From Pseudomonas abieticivorans (GTDB lineage: Bacteria; Pseudomonadota; Gammaproteobacteria; Pseudomonadales; Pseudomonadaceae): a stretch of DNA of 64,000 bases. Of this stretch, positions 28,827 to 36,824 are shown piece by piece (positions within the stretch are counted from its first letter, which is position 1; the number at the start of each line of letters is the position of its first letter). The stretch covers positions 6,255,501 through 6,319,500 of the forward strand of contig NZ_CP094975.1 of the NCBI RefSeq assembly GCF_023509015.1, in the 5' to 3' direction. Under the pieces are notes generated by a model that made no database searches, was not told the DNA's origin, and was given only the letters and a program-made list of their open reading frames with translations. Both the position numbers and the translations under genes were made by a program.

Positions 28827-30158
28827 TTATAGCTCCTTGCTGCAGTCGCGCGGGGTGATGCCTTTTTCCTTGGCGTACTGCGCGGCAGAGGCTTCGATGA
28901 TCGGCCGCAACAAGGCGCGATCAGCCTGCACCCAGTCGCTGATCAGGTTCCACTTCTGCCCGTCCCATTGCTGGAAGCGCACCGCACCGCCGCCTTCGTG
29001 ATCAGCGCAGGACAGCTTCAACGGCTGCACCAGGCCCTTGGCGCCCAAGGCTTGCAAGCGGGCATCGTCCAGGTTCAGGTGTTCGAAACCCCAGCGCACC
29101 TGCTCGCCGGTGAGCGGCTTGTTACCGTAATGGGCCTGGGCCAGGCGCAAGGCCTCGACGTTGAGGATGCCGTTCACCACGCCCAGGTTGTAGTACACCG
29201 TGCCAAAGCGCTTGGGGTCGGCCAGGTTGCCCTTGCCGGCGTCCACCACACTTTTCTTGATGCCCTGCAACACCGGGAAATCGGTGCCCGAGGGGTGCGT
29301 GGTGATCGAGATGTAGCCCTTGGCCGCGGCGCCTGCCGGGATCACGTCCTCTTCGGAGTTGCTCCAGATATTGCCGATGATGTGGTCCACCGGGTAGCCG
29401 ACTTTTTGCGCAGACTTGATCGCCACCGGGTTCATCACGCCCCAGCCACGCAAAATCACCCAGTCCGGTTTCAAGCGGCGAATATTAAGCCACTGCGAAC
29501 CCTGTTCGTTGCCGGGGTGCGGCACTTCCAGCAGGGTCAGTTCGAAGTCATATTTTTTCGCCAGGGTGTCCAGTACCCCATTGGTTTCCTTGCCATAGGG
29601 CGACCCGTGGTAGAGCACCGCGATCTTCTTGCCCTTGAGCTTGTCGATGCCGCCCTCGCGCTGGCCGATGTAATTGACGATGGCCGACACTTCCGAATAG
29701 GGGTTCAGTTGCAGCGGGAACACGTAGGGGAACACGCTGCCGTCGGTGGAATCGGTGCGGCCGTGGTTGATGGTGATCAGCGGCAGCTTGTCGGCGGTGG
29801 AGCGCTCAAGCGTTGCGTAGGCAATGCCCACCGACAACGGGTTGGTGGCCGCCGCCGGGGCGCCGTTGAGGCCACCCTTGAGGCGCTCGTAGCATTCTAC
29901 GCCCTTCTCGACCACGTACTCGGTCTCGCACTCGCTCCAGGTCAGCTTGACGCCATTGACCCCGCCGTTGGCGTTGACGTACTGCATGTAGTCGATAAAG
30001 CCGCCGAAAAAGCCCGTGCCGCCTGCCGCGTAAGGACCTACCCGGTAGCTTTGCAGCGGGAAGTACTGTTCGTTGGCCGCCTGGGCGCCGGCACTCAGGC
30101 CGGCTGACAACAGTGCAACGCCCAGCGCGAGGCGGCGTAAGGAAGTGCGCAAATGCAT
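28827..30158 (-). CDS. ABC transporter substrate-binding protein (type I fold, LivJ-like)
   Basis: The 443-residue receptor has a signal peptide (ALGVALLSAGLSAGAQAA, cleaved near 27) and a type I periplasmic binding fold of the amide/urea/branched-chain group: SYRVGPYAAGGTGFFGGFID, KLTWSECETEYVVEKGVECY with two cysteines, PLITINHGRTDSTDG and GYPVDHIIGN. It is longer than LivJ. The ligand is not visible; operon context with sfnG suggests a sulfur compound. Confidence 0.8.
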   Translation of the reverse strand: MHLRTSLRRLALGVALLSAGLSAGAQAANEQYFPLQSYRVGPYAAGGTGFFGGFIDYMQYVNANGGVNGVKLTWSECETEYVVEKGVECYERLKGGLNGAPAAATNPLSVGIAYATLERSTADKLPLITINHGRTDSTDGSVFPYVFPLQLNPYSEVSAIVNYIGQREGGIDKLKGKKIAVLYHGSPYGKETNGVLDTLAKKYDFELTLLEVPHPGNEQGSQWLNIRRLKPDWVILRGWGVMNPVAIKSAQKVGYPVDHIIGNIWSNSEEDVIPAGAAAKGYISITTHPSGTDFPVLQGIKKSVVDAGKGNLADPKRFGTVYYNLGVVNGILNVEALRLAQAHYGNKPLTGEQVRWGFEHLNLDDARLQALGAKGLVQPLKLSCADHEGGGAVRFQQWDGQKWNLISDWVQADRALLRPIIEASAAQYAKEKGITPRDCSKEL

Positions 30159-30186
30159 GGAGTGATTCCTGATGTGTTAGAGGGGG

Positions 30187-31254
30187 TCAGTACCGCAAGG
30201 GCCAGACGCGGGCTCGCTCGCGCAAGCGTCGCCAGAGCCTGGCAAGGCCTTCGGGCTCCTTGATCAGAAACCCGATGATCAAGCCGCCAAAGATGATTTT
30301 CTGCAAGTTCTCCAACTGGCCGGAATCCACCAGGCCCGCCGGCAGCAGGCCGACCAGGTTGGCCAGCAGCACCGGGAACAGCACGATGAAGGCCGCCCCC
30401 AGGAAGTTGCCGAGCACGCTGCCCAGGCCGCCGATAATGATGATGAACAGCACCTGGAACGAACGGCTCAGGTCAAAACCGTGAGGTTCCACCGTACCCA
30501 GGTAAGCGAAGGCCCACAGCGCCCCGGCAACACCCAGGTAGAAACCACTCACGGCAAAGGCCAGCAGCTTGGCCTTGAACGGTTGGATACCGATCACGGC
30601 GGCGGCGGTGTCCATGTCACGCACCGCCATCCATTGGCGCCCCAACTCGCTGCGCACCAGGCGCAGGCCCAGCCAGAACAGCGCCACCACCACGCCCAGG
30701 GTCAACAGGTAGCGGCCGGCCGGCGAGCTGAAATCCACCCCGGCGATGCGCAGGGGCGGCGAGCTGATCACCCCCGAGGCGTTGTCGTTGGTGAACCAGC
30801 TGAAGCGGGTGAGCACCCACTCCACCACGAACTGGGCGGCCAGGGTCGACACCAGCAGGTAGAAGCCCTTGATACGAAGGCTGGGCAAACCGAACAGCAC
30901 CGCCACCGCTGCCGCGACCAACCCGGCCAAGCCAAAGCCTGCCAGCAATGGCAGCCCCGGCACGCGCAGTTGCAGGTTGTAGGCGCCGAACGCGCCCACC
31001 GCCATGAACGCCGCCGAGCCCAGCGACAACTGCCCGGCGTAACCGGTCAACAGATTCAGGCCCAGGCCGGCCAACGACAACACCAGGAACGGCACCAGGA
31101 TTGCGCTGAACCAATAGTCATTACCCAGCAGCGGCACGCCGACAAAGGCCAGCAACAACAGCGCCGCCAACCCGATGCGGTCCTGGCGCAGGCGAAACAC
31201 CCGGCGCTCGGCGGCGTAGGTGGTGGTGAATTGTCCCGCTTCGCGATAAAGCAT
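30187..31254 (-). CDS. ABC transporter permease, LivM type
   Basis: The 355-residue permease has about nine hydrophobic segments and the BPD_transp_2 signature region LSLGSAAFMAVGAFGAYN, SLRIKGFYLLVSTLAAQF and IIIIGGLGSVLGNFLGAAF. It pairs with the LivH-type gene 18 bp upstream. It belongs to the sfnG-led operon. Confidence 0.82.
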   Translation of the reverse strand: MLYREAGQFTTTYAAERRVFRLRQDRIGLAALLLLAFVGVPLLGNDYWFSAILVPFLVLSLAGLGLNLLTGYAGQLSLGSAAFMAVGAFGAYNLQLRVPGLPLLAGFGLAGLVAAAVAVLFGLPSLRIKGFYLLVSTLAAQFVVEWVLTRFSWFTNDNASGVISSPPLRIAGVDFSSPAGRYLLTLGVVVALFWLGLRLVRSELGRQWMAVRDMDTAAAVIGIQPFKAKLLAFAVSGFYLGVAGALWAFAYLGTVEPHGFDLSRSFQVLFIIIIGGLGSVLGNFLGAAFIVLFPVLLANLVGLLPAGLVDSGQLENLQKIIFGGLIIGFLIKEPEGLARLWRRLRERARVWPLRY

Positions 31255-31272
31255 CTTGAACCCCGGTAATGA

Positions 31273-32154
31273 TCAAACCCGCTCGATCGCCCGCTCGCCA
31301 AACAGGCCGGCCGGGCGAACCAACAGAAACAGCAACGCCATGACATACGGCACCCAGTTTTCGATGCCGCTGCCGATGATCGGCCCCAGGTAAATCTCGG
31401 CGAGCTTCTCGCTGGCGCCGATGATCAAGCCGCCAACGATGGCCCCGCCAATCGATGAGAAGCCGCCGATGATCAACACCGGCAACGCCTTGAGCACGAT
31501 CAGCGACAGCGAGAATTGCACCCCCAGGCGCGCGCCCCACAACAGCCCGGCCACCAAGCCGACAAAGCCTGCCACCGACCACACCACCACCCAGATGCGC
31601 GGCAAGCGAATGCCCACCGCCAGGGCGGCCAGCGGGTCATCGGCCACCGCGCGCAACGACAAGCCGATGCGGGTCTTGCTGAACAGCAGCGACAGCGCCA
31701 GCACCAGTGCGGCGGCCGTGCCGGCGGCGAACAGATCGAAGGGCGACAGCAACATGCCTTGGATTTCCAGCGGCTGGTCGGTGATGCCCAAGTCCAGCCC
31801 GTGCACCTGGGCGCCCCACAGCAGCTGCGCCAGGCCTTCGATCATGTACGACAGCCCCAGGGTGGCCATGAACAGGATGATCGGCGGGCGGTTGACCAAG
31901 GGCCGCAGCACGGCTTTCTCGATCAGCAACGCCAGCACGATCAGGCTGGCCAGGGTCACCCCGAACGCCAGCCAAAACGGCAGCCCGCGCTCTTGCAAAC
32001 TGACGAACGTCAGCGCGGCGAATAGCACCATCGAGCCCTGGGCGAAATTGAACACACCGCTGGCCTTGTAGATCAGCACGAAGCCGATCGCCACCAGCGA
32101 GTACATCACCCCTGCCAGCAACCCACCGATCAACACCTCGAAAAAGAACTCCAT
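31273..32154 (-). CDS. ABC transporter permease, LivH type
   Basis: The 293-residue permease has the LivH features LIYKASGVFNFAQGSMVLFAAL, RPLVNRPPIILFMATLGLSY and VLIIGGFSSIGGAIVGGLIIG (each membrane-embedded). It begins 3 bp after the LivG-type gene, implying coupled translation. Confidence 0.82.
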   Translation of the reverse strand: MEFFFEVLIGGLLAGVMYSLVAIGFVLIYKASGVFNFAQGSMVLFAALTFVSLQERGLPFWLAFGVTLASLIVLALLIEKAVLRPLVNRPPIILFMATLGLSYMIEGLAQLLWGAQVHGLDLGITDQPLEIQGMLLSPFDLFAAGTAAALVLALSLLFSKTRIGLSLRAVADDPLAALAVGIRLPRIWVVVWSVAGFVGLVAGLLWGARLGVQFSLSLIVLKALPVLIIGGFSSIGGAIVGGLIIGASEKLAEIYLGPIIGSGIENWVPYVMALLFLLVRPAGLFGERAIERV

Positions 32155-32157
32155 GGC

Positions 32158-32940
32158 TCAGCCTTCCCCCCGCCGCGTGCCCAGGTAGGCCGCGATCACC
32201 TCGGGGTTGTTGCGCACCTGCTCGGGGCTGCCGTCGCCGATCTTGCGCCCGTAGTCGAGCACCACCACGTGATCGGACAGCCCCATCACCACGCCGATGT
32301 CGTGTTCGATCAACACTACGGTGGTGCCCAACTCGCGGTTGATGTCGCGGATAAAACCGCTCATTTCCTGCTTCTCCAAGGCGTTCATCCCGGCCATGGG
32401 TTCGTCCAGCAACAACAGCCGAGGCTCGGCGGCCAAGGCCCGGGCCAGTTCCACACGCTTTTGCAGGCCATAGGGCAAGCCGCTGACCGGTGCGTGACGC
32501 CAGGGGCTGATGCGCAAAAAGTCGATCACCCGCTCGGCGTGGGCCCTTTGCGCATCGTCTTCGCGCGGGCCGCGCCCCAGTTGCAGCACTTGTTCCAGCC
32601 AACTACTGCGACGCTTGAGGTTGCGCCCGGTGAGCACGTTGTCGAGCACGCTCATGCCCTTGAACAAGGCGATGTTCTGGAAGGTGCGGGCAATGCCGCG
32701 CGCCGCTGCCTCATGGGTGCGCATGCGTCGGCGCACCTGGCCGTCGAAACGGATCGAGCCGTGTTGCGGCTGGTACACGCCATTGATCACGTTGAGCAAC
32801 GAGCTTTTACCGGCGCCGTTGGGGCCGATCAGCGCGCAGATTTCGCCCGGGGCTACCGCGAAACTGATCGCGGTGATGGCGTTCACGCCTTTGAACGACA
32901 GCGAAATGTCATCCAGTTGCAGCAAGGCAGGTACAGTCAT
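32158..32940 (-). CDS. ABC transporter ATP-binding protein, LivG type
   Basis: The 260-residue ATPase has Walker A GPNGAGKSS, a Q-loop GIARTFQNIALFKGMSV, signature SGLPYGLQKRVELAR (the usual LSYG form altered), Walker B LLLLDEPMAGMN and the LivG-specific C-terminal LIEHDIGVVMGLSDHVVVLD. I chose the ATG at 32940; the frame stays open upstream but that part overlaps the preceding gene. Confidence 0.85.
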   Translation of the reverse strand: MTVPALLQLDDISLSFKGVNAITAISFAVAPGEICALIGPNGAGKSSLLNVINGVYQPQHGSIRFDGQVRRRMRTHEAAARGIARTFQNIALFKGMSVLDNVLTGRNLKRRSSWLEQVLQLGRGPREDDAQRAHAERVIDFLRISPWRHAPVSGLPYGLQKRVELARALAAEPRLLLLDEPMAGMNALEKQEMSGFIRDINRELGTTVVLIEHDIGVVMGLSDHVVVLDYGRKIGDGSPEQVRNNPEVIAAYLGTRRGEG

Positions 32941-32953
32941 GGGCGCGTACTCA

Positions 32954-34006
32954 TCAAGCAATGGAGGGGATGGAATAGGCGGCCGGCGTGGGCACTTGCC
33001 CCACGCCGGCCTTGGCAGGCTCCGCGCTGCGCGGGTGAATACCCAGCCCTGTGAAAAATTGCGCGGTGTCTGCCGCCAACGGCTCGCCCACCAGTAGCGG
33101 TACTTGCAAACGGCCCAGGCCCAATACATCCAACAGTGGGCGGCGGATCAGCCAGTGCCCCAGCCAGCGACGCAGTGGTTGCTGGGTCGGGGTCACGGCC
33201 CAGCGGTACAGACCATGGGCAACACTGCCCGGCAGCGGCAGACGCTCCTGGGCCATGGCGGCCAGGCGGCCCCAGGACTCACGCGTGCCGGCCACCAGCG
33301 TGGGCCCAAGTTCGCGCCGATCCTGGTCACGGGTGGCCAGGGTTTCGGGAAAATTCAAGGTAAAACCTGCCAGCAGCCAAGCACCCAGCAGGTAACGCAC
33401 TTGCCCGCTGGCAGCCAATACCCGTGCACACAGCGCTTGGTGATGGTGGTCGAGTTGTTCGCTGGCAATCCAGTGCGCGGCGCTGTCGAGCACCACCTGC
33501 TGGCTCAGGTGCTGGTCGATGAAGTCGAAGGCCTGGGCGTGCGCGGTGCCGTTGATTGCAGGCGCAGGCCCGTCTGCCAACAATGCCTGATAGGCAATTG
33601 GCACACACCCTTGCCCTTTGGCGGCGCCACGGCCGTCGGCATACACCAAAAGCGTCGGCACGAGACCGTCGCGGCGCAGCGCCGGGAGCTGCTCCAGGCT
33701 GTCGACAAACACTTGCCGTGGCAGCTGGGGCACACTGGCGCCGGGCTCCAGCAGCGTCACCCGGCCCCCCAGCCACAGCACCGCCAAGGTCAGCAACAAG
33801 GCTTCGCTGCGGGCTTGGCTGATGATCACCAAGCCTTGTGCCGCGACAAAGCCTTGGGCCTGCAACCCCGCCGCCAAGTGGCCGACCTCGCGCGCCACCT
33901 CGCCCCAGCGCTGCTCGCGCCACAACCCCAGGCGCTTGGCGCGCAGGGCCACGGCGTCGCCACGCAGCTGGGCTTGGCGAAACAGTGCCTCGGGCAAGGT
34001 GCTCAT
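32954..34006 (-). CDS. Degenerate adenylate-forming (acyl-CoA ligase-like) protein in the sfnG/ABC operon
   Basis: The 350-residue protein aligns by eye with the N-terminal half of long-chain acyl-CoA ligases that accompany Liv-type ABC genes. It starts like them (LPEALFRQAQLRGDAVALRA) and later has LLGAWLLAGFTLNFPET followed by a LYRWAV segment. The phosphate-binding signature TSGTTGxPKG is replaced by VYADGRGAAKGQG, and the C-terminal domain with the catalytic Lys is absent, against about 640 residues in full ligases. Ligase activity is therefore unlikely. Its ATG overlaps the sfnG stop by one base, so it is translated with sfnG. Frame is intact, arguing against a simple decaying pseudogene. 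Confidence 0.7.
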   Translation of the reverse strand: MSTLPEALFRQAQLRGDAVALRAKRLGLWREQRWGEVAREVGHLAAGLQAQGFVAAQGLVIISQARSEALLLTLAVLWLGGRVTLLEPGASVPQLPRQVFVDSLEQLPALRRDGLVPTLLVYADGRGAAKGQGCVPIAYQALLADGPAPAINGTAHAQAFDFIDQHLSQQVVLDSAAHWIASEQLDHHHQALCARVLAASGQVRYLLGAWLLAGFTLNFPETLATRDQDRRELGPTLVAGTRESWGRLAAMAQERLPLPGSVAHGLYRWAVTPTQQPLRRWLGHWLIRRPLLDVLGLGRLQVPLLVGEPLAADTAQFFTGLGIHPRSAEPAKAGVGQVPTPAAYSIPSIA

Positions 34007-35103
34007 CACGCAGGCTCTGCAGTGCGGGTGCTGGCTGCCGCTTCCAGTTCGCGCACCAAGGGCAGCACGTGCTCACCGAAGTACGCCACTTCTTCCTGAA
34101 AGTGCAGGAACGCCGACAACACCAGGTCCACGCCCACCGCTTTAAGCGCGATGATGCGCTCGGCGATCTGCCGTGGCGTGCCGATCAGGTTGGTCTTGAA
34201 GCCATCGTTGTATTGCACCAGGTCCTGGAAGGTGGACTTGGCCCAGTTGCCTTCGCCTTCGGGGCTGGCCTTGCCGGCTTGCTTGGCCGCATCACCGAAG
34301 GCGTTTACCGCTTCGGGGTCGGCCTTGTCGACAATCTCGGCCAGCACTGCGCGGGCCTCCTGCTCGGTGTCACGGGCAATGATGAAAGCGTTGACGCCAA
34401 TCTTGACCGTCCGGCCATTGGCGGCAGCCTTGGCGCGGATGTCATCGACTTGGGCCTTGATCCCTTCCACGGTATTGCCGTTGGTGAAATACCAGTCCGA
34501 GACATTCGCCGCCATGTCGCGGGCCGCGCGGGAGCTGCCACCTTGGAAGATTTCCGGGTGCGGTTGCTGGATCGGCTTGGGCCGCAAGGTGTAGTCGTGG
34601 AAACGGTAGAAGTCGCCCTTGAAGGTGAAGTTATCGGTGGTCCACACGCCCTTGAGCACACGGATGAACTCTTCGGAACGGCGATAGCGCTCGTCGTGCT
34701 CCAGCCACGGCTCGCCGATGGCGGTGAACTCGCCCTTGAACCAGCCGCTGACGATGTTGACGGCGATGCGCCCTGCAGTCAGTTGGTCGATGGTTGCCAG
34801 TTGTTTGGCCGCCACCGCCGGGCCCCATGGCCCAGGCAAAATGGCGGCAATGACCTTGAGTTTGTCGGTAGCGGCCAGCAGTGCGTGGCTGAAGGCGACC
34901 GACTCGTGCTGGTACTCGGCGCCGTAACCGGCGGTGAAACGGATTTGCGTGAGGGCGTATTCAAAGCCCGACTGCTCGGCGATCTGCGCCAACTTGCGGT
35001 TGTAGTCGATGTCCCAGCTGGTGCGCTGCTCAACCTTGCTGACCACCAGGCCGCCGCTGACATTGGGTACCCAGTAGGCGAATTTCACGGGGTGTTGGCT
35101 CAT
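34006..35103 (-). CDS. sfnG: Dimethylsulfone monooxygenase
   Basis: The 365-residue FMNH2-dependent luciferase-like monooxygenase converts dimethyl sulfone to methanesulfinate. It shows the family start FAYWVPNVSGGLVVSKVEQR, QIRFTAGYGAEYQHESVAFS, ILPGPWGPAVAAKQ and NIVSGWFKGEF, which I recognise as SfnG. The ATG at 35103 has GAGGAG seven bases upstream; an in-frame TTG further up would remove that site. It is the first gene of a seven-gene operon from a -24/-12 promoter. The NADH:FMN reductase it needs is not in the window. Confidence 0.9.
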   Translation of the reverse strand: MSQHPVKFAYWVPNVSGGLVVSKVEQRTSWDIDYNRKLAQIAEQSGFEYALTQIRFTAGYGAEYQHESVAFSHALLAATDKLKVIAAILPGPWGPAVAAKQLATIDQLTAGRIAVNIVSGWFKGEFTAIGEPWLEHDERYRRSEEFIRVLKGVWTTDNFTFKGDFYRFHDYTLRPKPIQQPHPEIFQGGSSRAARDMAANVSDWYFTNGNTVEGIKAQVDDIRAKAAANGRTVKIGVNAFIIARDTEQEARAVLAEIVDKADPEAVNAFGDAAKQAGKASPEGEGNWAKSTFQDLVQYNDGFKTNLIGTPRQIAERIIALKAVGVDLVLSAFLHFQEEVAYFGEHVLPLVRELEAAASTRTAEPA

Positions 35104-35145
35104 GTGCTTGCTCCTCAAACTCAGGATGGGGTGTGCAAGTGCTAG

Positions 35146-35161
35146 AGCAGCAACTGTGCCA
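35146..35161 (-). promoter_or_regulatory. Sigma-54 (-24/-12) promoter of the sfnG operon
   Basis: On the minus strand TTGGCACAGTTGCTGCT has GG and GC exactly 10 bases apart, with the TGGCAC consensus at -24. It ends about 43 bp before the sfnG ATG. sfn genes in P. putida are known to depend on the sigma-54 activator SfnR, which is not encoded here. Confidence 0.75.
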
Positions 35162-35313
35162 AGGTTAAATATCTTTATTTTTCATATGGTTATGATTTAT
35201 TTTAAATTCAGCTGCTTGCGCTGGAACAGCAGTCTGCACATTCACTGTTGCCTGGCGAACAGTTAGTTTGCGGTTAAAAACAACAATCCCTTATAAATCA
35301 ATCAGATGGTTTT

Positions 35314-35329
35314 CGGCACGCGCCGTGCA
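35314..35329 (+). promoter_or_regulatory. Sigma-54 (-24/-12) promoter of the sfnB-type gene
   Basis: TCGGCACGCGCCGTGCAAT has GG (35315-35316) and GC (35327-35328) exactly 10 bases apart and the GGCACG consensus. It lies 43 bp before the ATG at 35372. It faces away from the sfnG promoter about 155 bp distant, leaving room between for a shared activator site in an AT-rich stretch. Confidence 0.7.
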
Positions 35330-35371
35330 ATAGCCCTGGCAGCTGTTTCCCACTGCCCAAGGAGCCACACC

Positions 35372-36604
35372 ATGACCCAAGCCACGCCCAACCCGCTGTC
35401 GCTCGGCACCGACTACGACACCCTGGCCAACCGCTTCCGGCCGATATTCCGCGAGATCGCCGCCGGCACCGTGGAGCGCGAAAAGGCTCGCGCCCTCCCC
35501 TTTGAACAGATCCAATGGCTTAAGGCCGCAGGCTTTGGCGCTGTGCGCGTGCCGGTGGAATTCGGCGGTGCTGGCGCGTCGGTGCCGCAGTTGTTTGAAC
35601 TGCTGATTGAACTGGCCGAAGCCGACTCCAATATTCCCCAGGCGCTGCGCGGGCATTTCGCCTTCGTCGAAGACCGCCTCAACGCCCCCGCCAGCGCCGA
35701 GCGCGACCGCTGGTTCGCGCGCTTCGTGGCGGGCGACTGGGTGGGCAACGGCTGGACTGAAATCGGCACGGTGAAGATCGGCGAGGTGATCACCAAGGCC
35801 ACCCCGCACGGTGCGGATTTTCGTTTGAGCGGCGCCAAGTACTACAGCACCGGCAGTATTTACGCCGATTGGATCGACGTGTACGCGCAACGGTCCGACA
35901 CTGGCGCCGACATCATCGCCCTGGTCGACGCCAAACACCCCGGCGTGCAGCAGAGCGACGACTGGGACGGCTTTGGCCAGCGCACCACCGGCAGTGGCAC
36001 CTCGCTGTTCGACAACGTGCCGGTACCGGCCGAGCACATCATCGCGTTCCAGACCCGCTTCAAGTACCAGACCGCGTTTTATCAATTGGTGCTGCTGGCT
36101 GCGTTGTCGGGCATTGGCCGGGCCATCGAGCGCGACATCAGCCAGCAGGTGCGCGAACGCACGCGCATCTATAGCCATGGCAATGCCGACAGCGTCAGCG
36201 CCGATGCGCAGATCCAGCAGGTGGTGGGGCAAATCAGTGCTCAAGTTTACGCCGCCCAAGCTGCCACCTTGCGCTGCGCCCTGCCTTTGCAGCGCGCCTA
36301 CGAGGCCCGTTTTGGCGGTGACGAACAGGCCGATCGACAGGCCAACATCGACGCCGAAATCGAAACCGCCAAGGCCCAGGTCATCGTCAGCGAACTGGTG
36401 CTGCGCGCCGCCACCGACCTGTTCAACGCCCTGGGCGCCAGCGGTATCAGCGTGCACAAGGCCCTGGACCGCCACTGGCGCAACGCCCGCACCGTGGCCT
36501 CGCACAACCCGCTGATCTACAAGGCGCGCATTGTGGGGGACTGGAGCATCAATGGTACCGAACCGCCGTATGTGTGGCAGATCGGGAATGGGGTGAAGGG
36601 TTAG
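35372..36604 (+). CDS. sfnB: SfnB-type acyl-CoA dehydrogenase-like sulfur acquisition oxidoreductase
   Basis: The 410-residue flavoprotein belongs to the acyl-CoA dehydrogenase/DszC-like group: FEQIQWLKAAGFGAVRVPVEFGG in two runs, GNGWTEIGTVKIGEV, GAKYYSTGSIYADWIDVYA, and a C-terminal DLFNALGASGISVHKALDRHWRNART. This form accompanies sfn genes and is thought to take part in organosulfur use; its exact reaction is not settled. I chose the ATG at 35372 behind AAGGAG over an upstream in-frame start. It is divergent from sfnG with its own sigma-54 promoter. Confidence 0.8.
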   Translation: MTQATPNPLSLGTDYDTLANRFRPIFREIAAGTVEREKARALPFEQIQWLKAAGFGAVRVPVEFGGAGASVPQLFELLIELAEADSNIPQALRGHFAFVEDRLNAPASAERDRWFARFVAGDWVGNGWTEIGTVKIGEVITKATPHGADFRLSGAKYYSTGSIYADWIDVYAQRSDTGADIIALVDAKHPGVQQSDDWDGFGQRTTGSGTSLFDNVPVPAEHIIAFQTRFKYQTAFYQLVLLAALSGIGRAIERDISQQVRERTRIYSHGNADSVSADAQIQQVVGQISAQVYAAQAATLRCALPLQRAYEARFGGDEQADRQANIDAEIETAKAQVIVSELVLRAATDLFNALGASGISVHKALDRHWRNARTVASHNPLIYKARIVGDWSINGTEPPYVWQIGNGVKG

Positions 36605-36629
36605 GTTAGCCTGAAACACTGCGGCGTTT

Positions 36630-36660
36630 GCTTCGCGGATAAATCCGCGCCTACAGGGGG
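36630..36660. repeat. Single REP core
   Basis: TTCGCGGATAAATCCGCGCCTACAGGG matches the core seen in the paired elements at 12.8, 55.7 and 59.6 kb. It lies just after the sfnB-type gene. Confidence 0.6.
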
Positions 36661-36674
36661 CCGCGCGCCCCCCC

Positions 36675-36804
36675 CGCCCGGCGCCATGGGCTGACGCAGG
36701 TCGGGTGCCAGTGGCGCTGCGCCTGGGCGAAACAGGCGCACACAGGTATCCTGCGCGACGTCGGCCGCATCGCTGCGCCAGCGCAGGCGTTGGTACTGCG
36801 GCAC
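36675..36804 (-). pseudogene. Remnant of an ECF sigma factor gene (FecI-like)
   Basis: The minus strand encodes LRWRSDAADVAQDTCVRLF, which resembles the region 2 opening of FecI-type sigma factors (typically a DAADLAQDTFVRLL-like motif). No upstream domain or helix-turn-helix follows, and the reading continues into REP sequence. I read it as a short decayed fragment. Confidence 0.45.
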
Positions 36805-36824
36805 CTACAAGGACGCATTACTCG

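Noticed and set aside
28080..32940. Leucine/isoleucine/valine importer (livFGHM) as the simple call
   Set aside because: The operon begins with sfnG from a sigma-54 promoter and the receptor differs from LivJ, so a branched-chain substrate is not supported.
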